Positions 8,643 to 17,009 of a stretch of 64,000 nucleotides of DNA are shown here, piece after piece; the first letter of the stretch is position 1, and the number at the start of each line of letters is the position of its first letter. The stretch comes from Bacteroidaceae bacterium (GTDB lineage: Bacteria > Bacteroidota > Bacteroidia > Bacteroidales > Bacteroidaceae), in NCBI GenBank assembly GCA_017429525.1, contig JAFROT010000046.1, positions 62,001 to 126,000 on the forward strand. The letters run 5' to 3'. The position numbers and the translations under genes were made by a program. Under the pieces are notes generated by a model that was not told where the DNA came from, ran no database searches, and worked only from the letters and a program-made list of their open reading frames with translations.

Positions 8643-9220
8643 TAGAACTTCACTTCGGGTGCTTTCTCAGCTCCAGCCTCAGCTGCAAACGGAGTCTTCT
8701 TCTCAAATCCGAAGATCATAGCCCAGATGTTGTTGGGGAATTTGCGGACAGAGGTGTTATAGGTCTGTACAGCTTCGTTGAAGATGCGGCGTGATTCGGC
8801 GATGCGGTTCTCGGTGCCTTCGAGTTGAGCCTGCAGTTCGCTGAATTGTTCGTTGGCTTTCAGGTCGGGATAGTTCTCGGTGATGGCCAGCAGACGGCCG
8901 AGTGCCTGACTGACTTCGCCCTGGGCGGCTTGATATTCAGCCAACTTCTCAGGGGTGAGGTTCTCAGGGTCGACGGTGATTTGTGTAGCCTTGGTACGTG
9001 CTTCCACGACGGCCTGCAGCGTCTCGCTCTCATGAGCGGCATACCCTTTGACGGTGTTCACGAGGTTAGGGATGAGGTCAGCACGGCGCTGGTACTGGGT
9101 TTGAACGTCAGCCCACTTCTGAGCAACGATTTCTTCTTGTTCGACGAGCTTGTTGTAGGTGCAGCTGGTCAGACCAAGCGTAGCCACGAGGGCGAGAAGA
9201 ATTGATTTGATCGTCTTCAT
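8642..9220 (-). CDS. lemA: LemA family lipoprotein
   Basis: This 192-residue protein has a short signal peptide with a lipobox (LGLTSC, cysteine at about 20) followed by the LemA fold. Seen motifs are YNKLVEQEEIVAQKWADVQTQYQRR, DLIPNLVNTVKGYAAHE and AESRRIFNEAVQTYNT. LemA proteins are helical envelope proteins of uncertain function. In many bacteria lemA sits beside a TPM-domain gene, and here that gene lies just upstream (9314-10222). The stop overlaps the purM start by one base. Confidence 0.92.
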   Translation of the reverse strand: MKTIKSILLALVATLGLTSCTYNKLVEQEEIVAQKWADVQTQYQRRADLIPNLVNTVKGYAAHESETLQAVVEARTKATQITVDPENLTPEKLAEYQAAQGEVSQALGRLLAITENYPDLKANEQFSELQAQLEGTENRIAESRRIFNEAVQTYNTSVRKFPNNIWAMIFGFEKKTPFAAEAGAEKAPEVKF

Positions 9221-9313
9221 AATTGTAAAGGGTTTAAAATGAGTGATGATTATGTTTCAATATTGCTGTTTGTCTGTATTTACAACGTTTGAACAGGTCG
9301 GCGTTTCAACTAT

Positions 9314-10222
9314 TCAGAACCGTCCGCTGGCGCCACCGCCACCAAAGGAGCCCCCTCCGAAGCTGCCGCCGAATGAACCTCCGCCTCTACCGAAGAAGCT
9401 GCCTCCGAGAGCACCTCCGGCTGCGCCGCCCATATTACCAGTGTTGATGCCTTCGTCCCAATGTAATTCCTTGGTGAAGTAGCAATTTGAGCAGCGATAG
9501 GTGTCGTGGTGGGTACGGAGACCAAGACGTCGGTTCGTGGTCGTGTAACCGCTGATCTTCTTCATCTTGTATTGCTTGCAACTCGGGCAATAGGATTTCT
9601 TGCGCTGATCCAGCCAGATGGCGAAGGCGATGATGCCGAGTCCGAGCAACATGCAAACAAGGAAGCCGATGAGGGCGCCTGTGTCGTCGTCGTCAAAGTC
9701 GGAAGACCCTACGAGCGAATCATCGCCATCGACGTATTTGGTGATAGCCCGAACGGCGTTCAACATCGCTTCGTCCCAGTTGCCATCACGCAGGGCGGGA
9801 AGCATCTGATAGTTCTCAATGCGCTTGCAGATGGCATCGGGGAGCGTACCTTCAAGCCCTCGTCCAGTAAGGATGGTGTAGGCACGGTCGCCCGTGGAAA
9901 GCAGGATGATGAGTCCGCTGTTCTGCTCTTTGCGCCCGATGCCGTATTTGCGGCCGAGAGCCATACAGAAGTCGTAGGTCTCGCCGCCTTCGATACGCTC
10001 GACAACGGCCAGAACGGTTTGTACGCCGTGCTCGCGCTCCATCTGTCCTAACCAAAGGTTGAGCGAGTCGACAGTCGTCTGCGAGAGGAGGTTGTCGGGG
10101 TTGGAGACATACTGCGTGCGGTCCTGCAGATAGGGAATGGGCAGGTTGTCGACGGTGTAGGTGGCGGCGAAGGCGAATGCTGTCACCAGCAAGGTGAGCA
10201 AAAAGGAGAGCGTTCGTTTCAT
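9314..10222 (-). CDS. TPM-domain (YgcG-like) membrane protein
   Basis: This 302-residue protein has a signal peptide (MKRTLSFLLTLLVTAFAFA) and a TPM domain at about residues 38-165 (YVSNPDNLLSQTTVDSLN, VVERIEGG, KYGIGRKEQNSGLIILLS, RAYTILTGRGLEGTLPD). A transmembrane segment follows at about 184-204 (IGFLVCMLLGLGIIAFAIW). Next come two CxxC-type pairs (YCPSCKQYK and YRCSNCY), which could bind zinc. The C-terminus is a Gly/Ser/Phe-rich tail. Such proteins accompany LemA in many genomes; suggested roles include envelope or photosystem-type protein maintenance, but none is established here. Its start overlaps the upstream glycosyltransferase stop by 4 nt. Confidence 0.9.
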   Translation of the reverse strand: MKRTLSFLLTLLVTAFAFAATYTVDNLPIPYLQDRTQYVSNPDNLLSQTTVDSLNLWLGQMEREHGVQTVLAVVERIEGGETYDFCMALGRKYGIGRKEQNSGLIILLSTGDRAYTILTGRGLEGTLPDAICKRIENYQMLPALRDGNWDEAMLNAVRAITKYVDGDDSLVGSSDFDDDDTGALIGFLVCMLLGLGIIAFAIWLDQRKKSYCPSCKQYKMKKISGYTTTNRRLGLRTHHDTYRCSNCYFTKELHWDEGINTGNMGGAAGGALGGSFFGRGGGSFGGSFGGGSFGGGGASGRF

Positions 10223-11139
10223 CGTTTCAGCTTGTTTTTGAGTTTCTTGAAGAGTGCTCGCGCAATGATTTTCGTGTTCACACTGAAGAATGTCTGATTG
10301 GCGAGGATGCGGAAGAATGCCTCGTTGTCGGCTTCGAGAATGTGCGCCACTTGTGCACGTCGTTGGTAGTTGTCCATGAACGGTAGCAACTGCGCTTGGC
10401 AGGTGAACTGATTCTCGAGGATGATGTCGCGAGTGGCTTGCATGTAGCGGTTGAAGGCCAATAGCTTGTCATCCATATTCTTTTGGTCGGACGACATATT
10501 GAGTCCGCTGTCGCGATAGGTGGTCAGGCGTGCAGTTGTCGATGCAATGCCGTGCTCGAGTGCAAGGCGGTAAATGGTCAGGTAGTCAGAACCCCAGGCG
10601 TAGGGCAGTCGGACGTAGCCTCCCATCGCCTCCAATGCGTCGCGGCGGAGCAAAAACTCACTGATGGTCTGACGGCGTATGCTGCGGTAGACGTGCCACA
10701 TATATTCCTCGACGCTTTCCCATTCGGGCGAGGATGGGAAGCGGTCAGTCTCGTCGCCATTCACATTGATGATACGCACACCCGAGCGGAAGACGTTGCA
10801 TTCGGGATGTCGTGCTGCCAGTTGAAGCAGTTCCTCTACGAAGGTGGGAGCATAGAGGTCGTCGTCGCACAGTAAACAGAAGAAGTCGCCTTGGGCGCGG
10901 CGCAGGCATTCGTTCCAGTTGGCAGCAGGATCCTCGGAGCCAAGGTTATGCTCGTTGACGAAATAATGGATGCGCTCGTCTGAGAATTGGCTGACGATGG
11001 CGCTGAGGTCCTCGGGCGAATGGTCATTGACGATGACAACCTCGATGTTGGCATAGGTCTGCGCCAAAGCTGACGCGATGCTCTCGCGTAGGTAGGTGGC
11101 CTTGTAGGCAGGAATGGCTATGGTGACGAGTGGTTTCAT
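10219..11139 (-). CDS. Family 2 glycosyltransferase
   Basis: This 306-residue protein has a GT-A fold. The N-terminus VTIAIPAYKATYLRESIASALAQTY is the nucleotide-sugar-binding strand-helix, EVVIVNDHSPED follows, and FCLLCDDDLY provides the DxD-type metal site. No signal or membrane segment is obvious, so it is probably cytoplasmic and works on surface glycans or lipids. The acceptor cannot be told from sequence. It sits between aroE (40 nt upstream) and the TPM gene (4-nt overlap), an unrelated operon context. Confidence 0.9.
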   Translation of the reverse strand: MKPLVTIAIPAYKATYLRESIASALAQTYANIEVVIVNDHSPEDLSAIVSQFSDERIHYFVNEHNLGSEDPAANWNECLRRAQGDFFCLLCDDDLYAPTFVEELLQLAARHPECNVFRSGVRIINVNGDETDRFPSSPEWESVEEYMWHVYRSIRRQTISEFLLRRDALEAMGGYVRLPYAWGSDYLTIYRLALEHGIASTTARLTTYRDSGLNMSSDQKNMDDKLLAFNRYMQATRDIILENQFTCQAQLLPFMDNYQRRAQVAHILEADNEAFFRILANQTFFSVNTKIIARALFKKLKNKLKR

Positions 11140-11179
11140 CGTTTGTGCGCTAATGATTTACGTGTCAAGAGGTACGACC

Positions 11180-12073
11180 TCAGTCTTTTCCGTTCCAGAA
11201 CTCCCAGCTGGCAATAGCCTGGCGATGCAGCATCTCCAGACCACTCTTGACGGTGGCTCCGAATCTTCGCCCCTCGCGCATGAACTGAGTCACTTCGGGG
11301 TTGTAGACGAGGTCGTAGAGGAGGTGGCGCGGTGAAAGGGCTGCATAGGGGAGGGCAGGGGCACCGTCGATGTTGGGACTCATGCCGAGTGGCGTGCAGT
11401 TGACGATGACGGTGTAGTCGGCCAGTAGGGATGGAGTGATGTCGGAGTAGGTGAAAGGGGGATTTTGCGATGAAATCACCGAATGTTCACCTTGTTGTGG
11501 AAGGGGTGACGACGATTGGGCGCTCTGACGGGAACGGCTGACGTAGCGCCATTCGATGCCGAGCTGTTCCAGCCCATGACAGATGGCCTTGGATGCACCG
11601 CCAGTCCCGAGCACAAGCGCTTTCTTGTGGTGCGGCTGCAAGAGGGGTCTGATGCTCTCCATAAAGCCGATGATGTCGGAGTTGAAACCTTTAAGGTAAA
11701 GGCCATCTCTCGTTCGGCCTTTGACGGTCTCCAACCCCTGATTAGCTCCCTCCGCAGTGGGGGCTCCTGCTCCTTTGAAGAGACTATCGTCATCCGTTCT
11801 GCGGCTTACCCTGATGACATTGACTGCTCCGATGGCTCGAGCTTCGTCCGAGAGTTCATCCAGGTAGGGAATGACCGCCTGCTTGTATGGCAGGGTGACG
11901 TTGAGTCCGCGCAGCGATGGGTGATTCTCAATCACTTGCAGCAGCATCTCGGCCGAAGGAATCTCGAAATTGAGATATTCGGCATCGATGCCTTCACTGG
12001 CGAATTTATTATTAAAGAACGCGCGCGAGAAGGAATGTCCAAGTGGATAGCCGATGAGTCCGTATTCTGTCAT
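11180..12073 (-). CDS. aroE: Shikimate dehydrogenase with two extra inserts
   Basis: AroE reduces 3-dehydroshikimate to shikimate with NADPH in aromatic amino acid synthesis. Landmarks are [69 protein letters not shown] and [10 protein letters not shown]. The start at 12073 ([10 protein letters not shown]) is chosen because it begins the family fold and its ATGA overlaps the menG stop; the frame is open 23 codons upstream. At 297 residues it is long for this family. The excess falls in two non-conserved stretches, about residues 91-120 ([13 protein letters not shown]) and 183-208 ([15 protein letters not shown]). Both look like short inserted DNA segments with imperfect palindromes. Confidence 0.93.
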   Translation of the reverse strand: MTEYGLIGYPLGHSFSRAFFNNKFASEGIDAEYLNFEIPSAEMLLQVIENHPSLRGLNVTLPYKQAVIPYLDELSDEARAIGAVNVIRVSRRTDDDSLFKGAGAPTAEGANQGLETVKGRTRDGLYLKGFNSDIIGFMESIRPLLQPHHKKALVLGTGGASKAICHGLEQLGIEWRYVSRSRQSAQSSSPLPQQGEHSVISSQNPPFTYSDITPSLLADYTVIVNCTPLGMSPNIDGAPALPYAALSPRHLLYDLVYNPEVTQFMREGRRFGATVKSGLEMLHRQAIASWEFWNGKD

Positions 12074-12849
12074 TTCGTAGCTAAATACATGGTTGAGAGT
12101 CCGAAGGTGAAGCGCTTGAAGGTGACCTCGCTGAAGCCGCATCGTTTGAGCATCGGCACGAGCTGTTCGGCTTGCGGGAAGGCTTCCATCGATTGCGGCA
12201 GGTAGGTGTAAGCGCTGTCGTCGTGGCTGATAAGCCGTCCGATGAATGGCATCACCACGTGTGCGTAGATGCTGAAAAGTTGCTTCATCGGGAAGCGTGG
12301 CGGTGTGGTGAGCTCGACAAGCATCAGATGACCGCCGGGGATGAGGACGCGATGCATCTCGCGTAGCCCGCGTTCGAGGTTGTCGAAGTTGCGAGCGCCG
12401 TATGCGACGGTTATCGCATCGAAGGTATCCTTTTCGAAGGAGAGGTTCGTGGAGTCGTCCTTCATGAAGAAGATAACGTTGTCGAGCCCCTCCTTCTGAA
12501 CTTTCTCCTGTGCCACTTTCATCATCCCTTCGCTGATGTCTACGCCGATGATGCGGTCCGGATCGAGACGTCGTGCCGCAAGGATGGCGAAGTCGCCTGT
12601 GCCAGTGGCAATGTCGAGAATCGTTGATGGAGCAAAAGGTTTCAGCGCGTCGACGGCTTTACGACGCCAGCGGCGGTCGATGCCGAGAGAGAGTGTGTGG
12701 TTAAGTCGGTCGTAAGTAGGGGCGATGTTGTTGAACATCGTCTCTACCAACTCACGCTTCGGAGCACCTGCCTTGGGCGCTTCAGCCTTTGTTGCCTTGC
12801 TCTTGGGCGGATCGGGCGTTATGGGGTCAAGTTCGGGGTAGTGGATCAT
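12070..12849 (-). CDS. menG: Demethylmenaquinone methyltransferase (MenG/UbiE family)
   Basis: This SAM-dependent methyltransferase makes menaquinone, the respiratory quinone of Bacteroidales, from demethylmenaquinone. Landmarks are [38 protein letters not shown] (SAM loop), [38 protein letters not shown] and PGGHLMLVE. The start at 12849 (MIHYPELDP) is preferred; an upstream ATG at 12885 would read through a hairpin. The N-terminal 30 residues are low-complexity and rich in K, A and P. It lies between purC and aroE, overlapping aroE by 4 nt. Confidence 0.93.
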   Translation of the reverse strand: MIHYPELDPITPDPPKSKATKAEAPKAGAPKRELVETMFNNIAPTYDRLNHTLSLGIDRRWRRKAVDALKPFAPSTILDIATGTGDFAILAARRLDPDRIIGVDISEGMMKVAQEKVQKEGLDNVIFFMKDDSTNLSFEKDTFDAITVAYGARNFDNLERGLREMHRVLIPGGHLMLVELTTPPRFPMKQLFSIYAHVVMPFIGRLISHDDSAYTYLPQSMEAFPQAEQLVPMLKRCGFSEVTFKRFTFGLSTMYLATK

Positions 12850-12858
12850 GGGCAGGGG

Positions 12859-12881
12859 GCTCGGCGACGAAATCGCCGAGC
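12859..12881 (-). promoter_or_regulatory. Perfect hairpin just upstream of menG
   Basis: A 9-bp perfect stem (GCTCGGCGA/TCGCCGAGC) with a 5-nt loop ends 10 nt before the menG ATG and begins about 14 nt after the purC stop. No U-run follows, so it is more likely an RNA processing, stability or translation element than a terminator. Confidence 0.55.
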
Positions 12882-12894
12882 ACACTCGTGACTG

Positions 12895-13845
12895 TTATTG
12901 ATGGGCGGCAAGCCAGGTGGCTACGTTCTTCTCGATGCGGGCAGCAACGTCGTCGGTGGCCTCTTCTTTGACGAATTTCTCGCCTACAATGTGCTCATAA
13001 AGCTCAATGTAGCGGTCGCTGATACTCTCAACGAAAGTATCGGTCAGCTCAGGCATGACGTCGCCGGGACGGTTCATAAAGTTGTGGTCGATGAGCCATT
13101 GGCGCACAAATTCCTTGGAGAGTTGGCGCTGCGGCTCGCCCTTGGCGAACTTTTCCTCGTAGCCATCGGCATAGAAATAGCGGCTGGAGTCGGGCGTGTG
13201 GATTTCGTCAATGAGGATGACCTTGCCGTCGCGCTTGCCAAATTCGTACTTGGTGTCGACCAGAATGAGGCCTTTCTGGGCAGCTATCTCGGTGCCGCGC
13301 TGGAAGAGGGCACGCGTGTAGCGCTCCATCACTTCGTAGTCCTCAGCGCTAACGATGCCCTGTGCGATAATCTCTTCGCGAGAGATGTTCTCGTCGTGAC
13401 CTTCGTCGGCCTTGGTCGTCGGTGTGATGATGGGCTCGGGGAACCGCTCATTCTCACGCATACCATCAGGCAGCTTTACGCCGCAGAGCTCGCGACAACC
13501 GTTCTTATACTCACGCCATGCGGAGCCAGTCAGGTAACCGCGGATGATCATCTCCACGCGGAAACCTTCTGCCTTCAGGCCTACGGTGACCATCGGGTCG
13601 GGCGTAGCCAGCTTCCAGTTGGGGACGATGTCGGCCGTAGCATCGAGGAACGAAGCTGCAATCTGATTCAGCACCTGTCCCTTGAAGGGAATGCCTTTTG
13701 GCAGTACGACATCAAATGCCGAAATACGGTCTGTGGCGACCATCACCATCAGGTCGTCGTTGATGTTGTACACGTCGCGTACTTTACCATGATATACGCT
13801 CTTTTGTCCATCGAAGTGGAATTCAGTTTTTGTTAATGCTTTCAT
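12895..13845 (-). CDS. purC: SAICAR synthase
   Basis: PurC joins CAIR and aspartate to make SAICAR in purine synthesis. The 316-residue length fits the long form of the enzyme. Landmarks are [73 protein letters not shown] and [14 protein letters not shown]. The start at 13845 ([11 protein letters not shown]) is chosen because the preceding 38 codons of open frame are unlike the family and overlap phoH. It shares the operon with purM, the neighbouring step of the same pathway, six genes downstream. Confidence 0.95.
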   Translation of the reverse strand: MKALTKTEFHFDGQKSVYHGKVRDVYNINDDLMVMVATDRISAFDVVLPKGIPFKGQVLNQIAASFLDATADIVPNWKLATPDPMVTVGLKAEGFRVEMIIRGYLTGSAWREYKNGCRELCGVKLPDGMRENERFPEPIITPTTKADEGHDENISREEIIAQGIVSAEDYEVMERYTRALFQRGTEIAAQKGLILVDTKYEFGKRDGKVILIDEIHTPDSSRYFYADGYEEKFAKGEPQRQLSKEFVRQWLIDHNFMNRPGDVMPELTDTFVESISDRYIELYEHIVGEKFVKEEATDDVAARIEKNVATWLAAHQ

Positions 13846-13867
13846 TGCTTGTATGTTAGTTGAAAAA

Positions 13868-14863
13868 TCAGTCTTCGTTAGGTGCTTGCTCCCCCTCTTC
13901 TTTTGTTGAAGGTGTAGAGGTGTGAAGGCGTTTCTCGTACTCCTCGTAGGCGTTGACAATCTTGGTCACCAGCTTATGTCGTACGATGTCTTTCTGGCTG
14001 AGGTGGATGACGGCGATATCGTCCACGTCGTGCAGAATGTGCAGTGCCTCGATGAGGCCGCTCTTCTGTGGTCGTGGCAGGTCAATCTGCGTCATGTCAC
14101 CCGTGACGATCATCTTCGTGTTCATGCCCATGCGAGTGAGGAACATCTTAATCTGTGCCGGTGTGGTATTCTGCGCCTCGTCGAGAATCACGACAGCGTC
14201 GTTCAGCGTACGACCGCGCATGAAGGCGAGCGGTGCGATCTGGATGATGTTCTGCTCCATCATCTCGTTGAGCTTCTGGCGTGGAATCATATCCTCGAGT
14301 GCGTCGTAGAGTGGTTGCAGATAGGGGTCTATCTTGTCCTTCATGTCGCCAGGCAGGAAACCTAACTTCTCGCCCGCTTCGACGGCTGGTCGGCTGAGGA
14401 TGATGCGTCGCACCTCCTTATTCTTTAATGCGCGCACGGCAAGCGCGATGCTGGTGTACGTCTTGCCTGAACCAGCAGGCCCGATGGCAAACACCATGTC
14501 GTGCGTCTCAAAGGCACTGACCAGCCGTTGCTGGTTCTCGCTGCGGGCGGTGATGGGCTTGCCTGTTACGCTGAAGACAATAGCGCCCGATACCCCATCG
14601 CGCCGCGTCCGTTCGCCGCGTACGATGTGGAGGATGTCTTCCTCTGAGAGCGTGTTGTACTTGCTGCAATGCGCTTGCAGGCGCATCATATTCTCCTCGA
14701 AGGCGCACAACTCTTCCTCGTCGCCCATCACTTTGACGACGTTACCGCGGCCTACGATGCGCAATTTGGGGTGAAGCGCCTTGAGCATCTGCATATTAGC
14801 GTTGTTGACGCCGTAGAAGATGACAGGGTCGGCTTCTTCCAGAATGAAGTGCTTTTCGGTCAT
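13868..14863 (-). CDS. phoH: PhoH family ATPase
   Basis: This is a PhoH-like P-loop ATPase of 331 residues. Walker A is GPAGSGKT ([18 protein letters not shown]) and Walker B is [24 protein letters not shown], with [10 protein letters not shown] as a further motif. An N-terminal KH-like region ([18 protein letters not shown]) suggests RNA binding. The family is often linked to RNA metabolism; the exact substrate is not known. The start at 14863 ([10 protein letters not shown]) is preferred over the open frame to 14884. It heads the operon, 22 nt before purC. Confidence 0.93.
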   Translation of the reverse strand: MTEKHFILEEADPVIFYGVNNANMQMLKALHPKLRIVGRGNVVKVMGDEEELCAFEENMMRLQAHCSKYNTLSEEDILHIVRGERTRRDGVSGAIVFSVTGKPITARSENQQRLVSAFETHDMVFAIGPAGSGKTYTSIALAVRALKNKEVRRIILSRPAVEAGEKLGFLPGDMKDKIDPYLQPLYDALEDMIPRQKLNEMMEQNIIQIAPLAFMRGRTLNDAVVILDEAQNTTPAQIKMFLTRMGMNTKMIVTGDMTQIDLPRPQKSGLIEALHILHDVDDIAVIHLSQKDIVRHKLVTKIVNAYEEYEKRLHTSTPSTKEEGEQAPNED

Positions 14864-14881
14864 AGTGAATCTTTTTCGGTG

Positions 14882-14889
14882 CAAAAATA
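14882..14889 (-). promoter_or_regulatory. -7 box of the phoH-purM operon
   Basis: TATTTTTG on the minus strand matches TAnnTTTG and lies 19 nt before the phoH ATG. No well-placed TTG box was found upstream. Confidence 0.5.
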
Positions 14890-14933
14890 GCTATTTCTAT
14901 CGGATTTGCGAACGATAATTGAGATTTTTATTA

Positions 14934-14941
14934 TAACTTTG
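14934..14941 (+). promoter_or_regulatory. -7 box of the DUF5715 gene
   Basis: TAACTTTG matches TAnnTTTG. It would start transcription near 14949, which favours the GTG start at 14965 over the TTG at 14950 for the next gene. Confidence 0.55.
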
Positions 14942-14964
14942 CGTCGATTTTGATAGATTTAACT

Positions 14965-15861
14965 GTGAAGAAGCTCAGAAAAGACATATTTATCCGTTGT
15001 GTATGTGGCCTTGTCCTCATCTTGTTCGTCGTGCGGATGTGCCGTCCCGAGGTGAATACGCCCCGGAGCGAACGTGCTGCTGTCGTCGACACTACCGCCG
15101 CGATTGTTGCTCATGAGGATGCCGTGCAACAGGAGGCTCAAGCCGAGGTACGAACAGATGGTCAGGAAGAGCAAGCCCTGGCCGAGGAACAGGTGGAAGC
15201 GTCTGCTTCAGCCGCTCCTGCTGGTGTACGCAAACTTTCAGAGCGTGACCTCCTCGCGACGACATCACCTCGTCTCGATTTCAGCAAGCGTCATCCCATA
15301 CGTAGCGTCCCTTCGTATCGCGATTGTTTCCCTGATGTGCAGGACGTACAGATCGTGGCGGCGCAAGCCAATGGCGTCACGCCAGTCGAGTGTAGGGCGG
15401 ATGCAGAGCGCCGCAAGAGCGAACTCCTCTACGTGGGCGCGAATCCTTATTATGAGATTGACCCGCGCATGAACCGCAGCATCCCTTACCTTGTGCCACG
15501 TGCCAGCCACCTGTTGCAGCACATCGGCCGACGCTTCCTCGATTCGTTGGCTGTCAAGCAGATACCGCTCCACAAAATTATCGTGACCAGCGTCCTTCGC
15601 ACTGAGGACGATGTGCGACGGCTCAAACGCGTCAATGGCAATGCCTCTGAACAGAGCTGCCATCGCTTTGGCACCACCTTCGATATCTCCTACAATCGTT
15701 TCCACACCGTGTCGCCTCCAGGCGAGCCCGAGCGTCGTGCCGTTCGCAACGATTCGCTCAAGTTCGTCCTCTCAGAGGTGTTGCGCGATGTGCGTGCTGA
15801 GGGACGCTGTTATATCAAGTATGAAGTCAAGCAAGGCTGCTTCCATGTGACCGTCAGATAG
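14965..15861 (+). CDS. DUF5715-type protein with M15 peptidase-like motif
   Basis: A GTG at 14965 (MKKLRKDIFIR) is preferred as the start because the promoter leaves no leader for the TTG at 14950. A membrane anchor or signal (CVCGLVLILFVVRMC) is followed by a Glu/Ala-rich linker to about residue 90. The C-terminal domain contains SCHRFGTTFDIS, which matches the S-x-H-x-x-G-x-x-x-D zinc motif of M15 D,D-peptidases, and a later CFHVT that could supply the last zinc ligand. I infer a periplasmic, membrane-anchored cell-wall peptidase-like protein; the domain resembles DUF5715 of Bacteroidales. It is monocistronic and divergent from phoH. Confidence 0.75.
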   Translation: MKKLRKDIFIRCVCGLVLILFVVRMCRPEVNTPRSERAAVVDTTAAIVAHEDAVQQEAQAEVRTDGQEEQALAEEQVEASASAAPAGVRKLSERDLLATTSPRLDFSKRHPIRSVPSYRDCFPDVQDVQIVAAQANGVTPVECRADAERRKSELLYVGANPYYEIDPRMNRSIPYLVPRASHLLQHIGRRFLDSLAVKQIPLHKIIVTSVLRTEDDVRRLKRVNGNASEQSCHRFGTTFDISYNRFHTVSPPGEPERRAVRNDSLKFVLSEVLRDVRAEGRCYIKYEVKQGCFHVTVR

Positions 15862-15932
15862 TCCGTTTGTGTTAAATAAAGAAAAATTTCATTTGAGCTT
15901 AAACCTTTATTTGGCTGTTGTGTCAGATTGAT

Positions 15933-15942
15933 GTAGCGCTAC
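15933..15942. promoter_or_regulatory. Palindrome GTAGCGCTAC upstream of the Spy-like gene
   Basis: A 10-bp perfect palindrome lies about 45 nt before the ATG of the Spy-like gene. It could be an operator for a dimeric regulator. No -7 box was recognised in this leader, so the assignment is weak. Confidence 0.3.
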
Positions 15943-15984
15943 TACAAACCACTTTTAATTTGACACGTAAAAACTCCCGAAAAG

Positions 15985-16536
15985 ATGAAAAAGTCAATTT
16001 TCTTAATAGCGATGGCCGTTATGACCTTTGGCTACGCAAACAACACAAACGCACAAAATAATAACGATCGCGATGCTCGTCGTCAGGAGATGATGACGCG
16101 CATGACAGAACGTCTCGTCAAGGACCTGAAACTCACCGACGAGCAGAAGGCTAAGTTCACTCCGATCTATACGCAGTATCAGACGGAGCTCGCAGCCCTG
16201 CGTCAGCAGCCCAACCGCGAAGCTGACAACCAGAGTGAGAAGAAGGAACTGACAGAGGCCGAGGCTACAGCCAAGCTGCAGGAAGTGTTCACCCGTCAGG
16301 AGAAGCAGATCCAGCAGTCGCAGCTTCGTCTGGATATCCAGAAGAAGTATTGTGCCGAGCTCTCAGGCGTTCTCACCCCGCAGCAGTTGCTGAAGGTGTT
16401 CCAGCCCCAGCAGAACCGCAATCGTCAAGGCCAGCAAGGTGGTAACCGTGGCGGTGGCTTCAATGGTCCCCGTGGCGGTGGCTTTGGTGGCGGTGGAGGT
16501 TTCGGTGGCGGCTTCGGTGGCGGCGGTGACTTCTAA
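15985..16536 (+). CDS. Spy/CpxP-like periplasmic protein with Gly-rich tail
   Basis: This 183-residue protein has a signal peptide (MKKSIFLIAMAVMTFGYANNTNA) and a charged helical body. The LTxxQ-type motif LKLTDEQKAKFTPIYTQYQ and VLTPQQLLKVF mark it as Spy/CpxP-like (compare the DUF4890 group in Bacteroidales). Spy proteins are chaperones that protect periplasmic proteins during envelope stress; that function is inferred. The last 45 residues are Gln/Arg/Gly-rich and then almost only Gly, Phe and Arg (GGGFGGGGG), unlike the classic family, and may be disordered. It has a weak hairpin terminator downstream. Confidence 0.82.
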   Translation: MKKSIFLIAMAVMTFGYANNTNAQNNNDRDARRQEMMTRMTERLVKDLKLTDEQKAKFTPIYTQYQTELAALRQQPNREADNQSEKKELTEAEATAKLQEVFTRQEKQIQQSQLRLDIQKKYCAELSGVLTPQQLLKVFQPQQNRNRQGQQGGNRGGGFNGPRGGGFGGGGGFGGGFGGGGDF

Positions 16537-16629
16537 GCGAATCGTCCCCCTCATCCCCAAAGACCTTAAGATCTAATTTTAACCTTCATTTTGATTTGTT
16601 GATTGATTCCGCGCCACTTGGCGTGGAGG

Positions 16630-16670
16630 AAGGTAGGCAGAGGCTGTGAAGTTTCTGCCGCCTTTTATTT
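16630..16670 (+). terminator. Probable terminator after the Spy-like gene
   Basis: A bulged stem (AAGG..GGCAGA with TCTGCC.CCTT) is followed by TTATTTTG. It is moderately convincing. Confidence 0.45.
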
Positions 16671-16674
16671 TGTA

Positions 16675-16806
16675 CGTATGCGAAGATAGGTGTTGGAGCA
16701 TCCGAATATACGAGTCGTGGTATGCGAATAACCGAGTTGCCGTATGCGAATAAACGTATCGCCGTATGCGAATAAACATGTTGCCGTATGCGAATAAACG
16801 TATCGC
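16675..16806. repeat. 22-nt tandem array, locus A (six units)
   Basis: Six units of exactly 22 nt run in register, starting at 16675, 16697, 16719, 16741, 16763 and 16785. The last three are nearly identical (CGTATGCGAATAAACGTATC plus GC). Units share TATGCGAATAAAC. The rest of the 16537-17009 gap holds the Spy terminator and the next promoter; I see no gene in it. Confidence 0.85.
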
Positions 16807-16937
16807 CTTGTATCAATAATGATACAGAGGTTTGCGTATATTCGTTAAGCCCGTTACGACTGGACGTTCAGCAGGGAGTCTCTATAGTAAAAGAATTGTT
16901 GTTCGTGACTTTTTCTGAAAAAAAAGAGCCCGTTTTT

Positions 16938-16967
16938 TTGTTGTTCCAACAATTCGGTGTAACTTTG
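16938..16967 (+). promoter_or_regulatory. Promoter of the 17.0 kb secreted protein
   Basis: TTG at 16938-16940, 19 nt, then TAACTTTG at 16960-16967 is a canonical Bacteroidetes promoter, 42 nt before the ATG. Confidence 0.82.
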
Positions 16968-17009
16968 CAGCGTATTCACATAAACCAAACATTTTAAACC
17001 AAAAATCTT

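Noticed and set aside
12898-13836. 312-codon plus-strand frame across purC
   Set aside because: Fully antisense to a well-conserved enzyme; the composition is that of a shadow frame.
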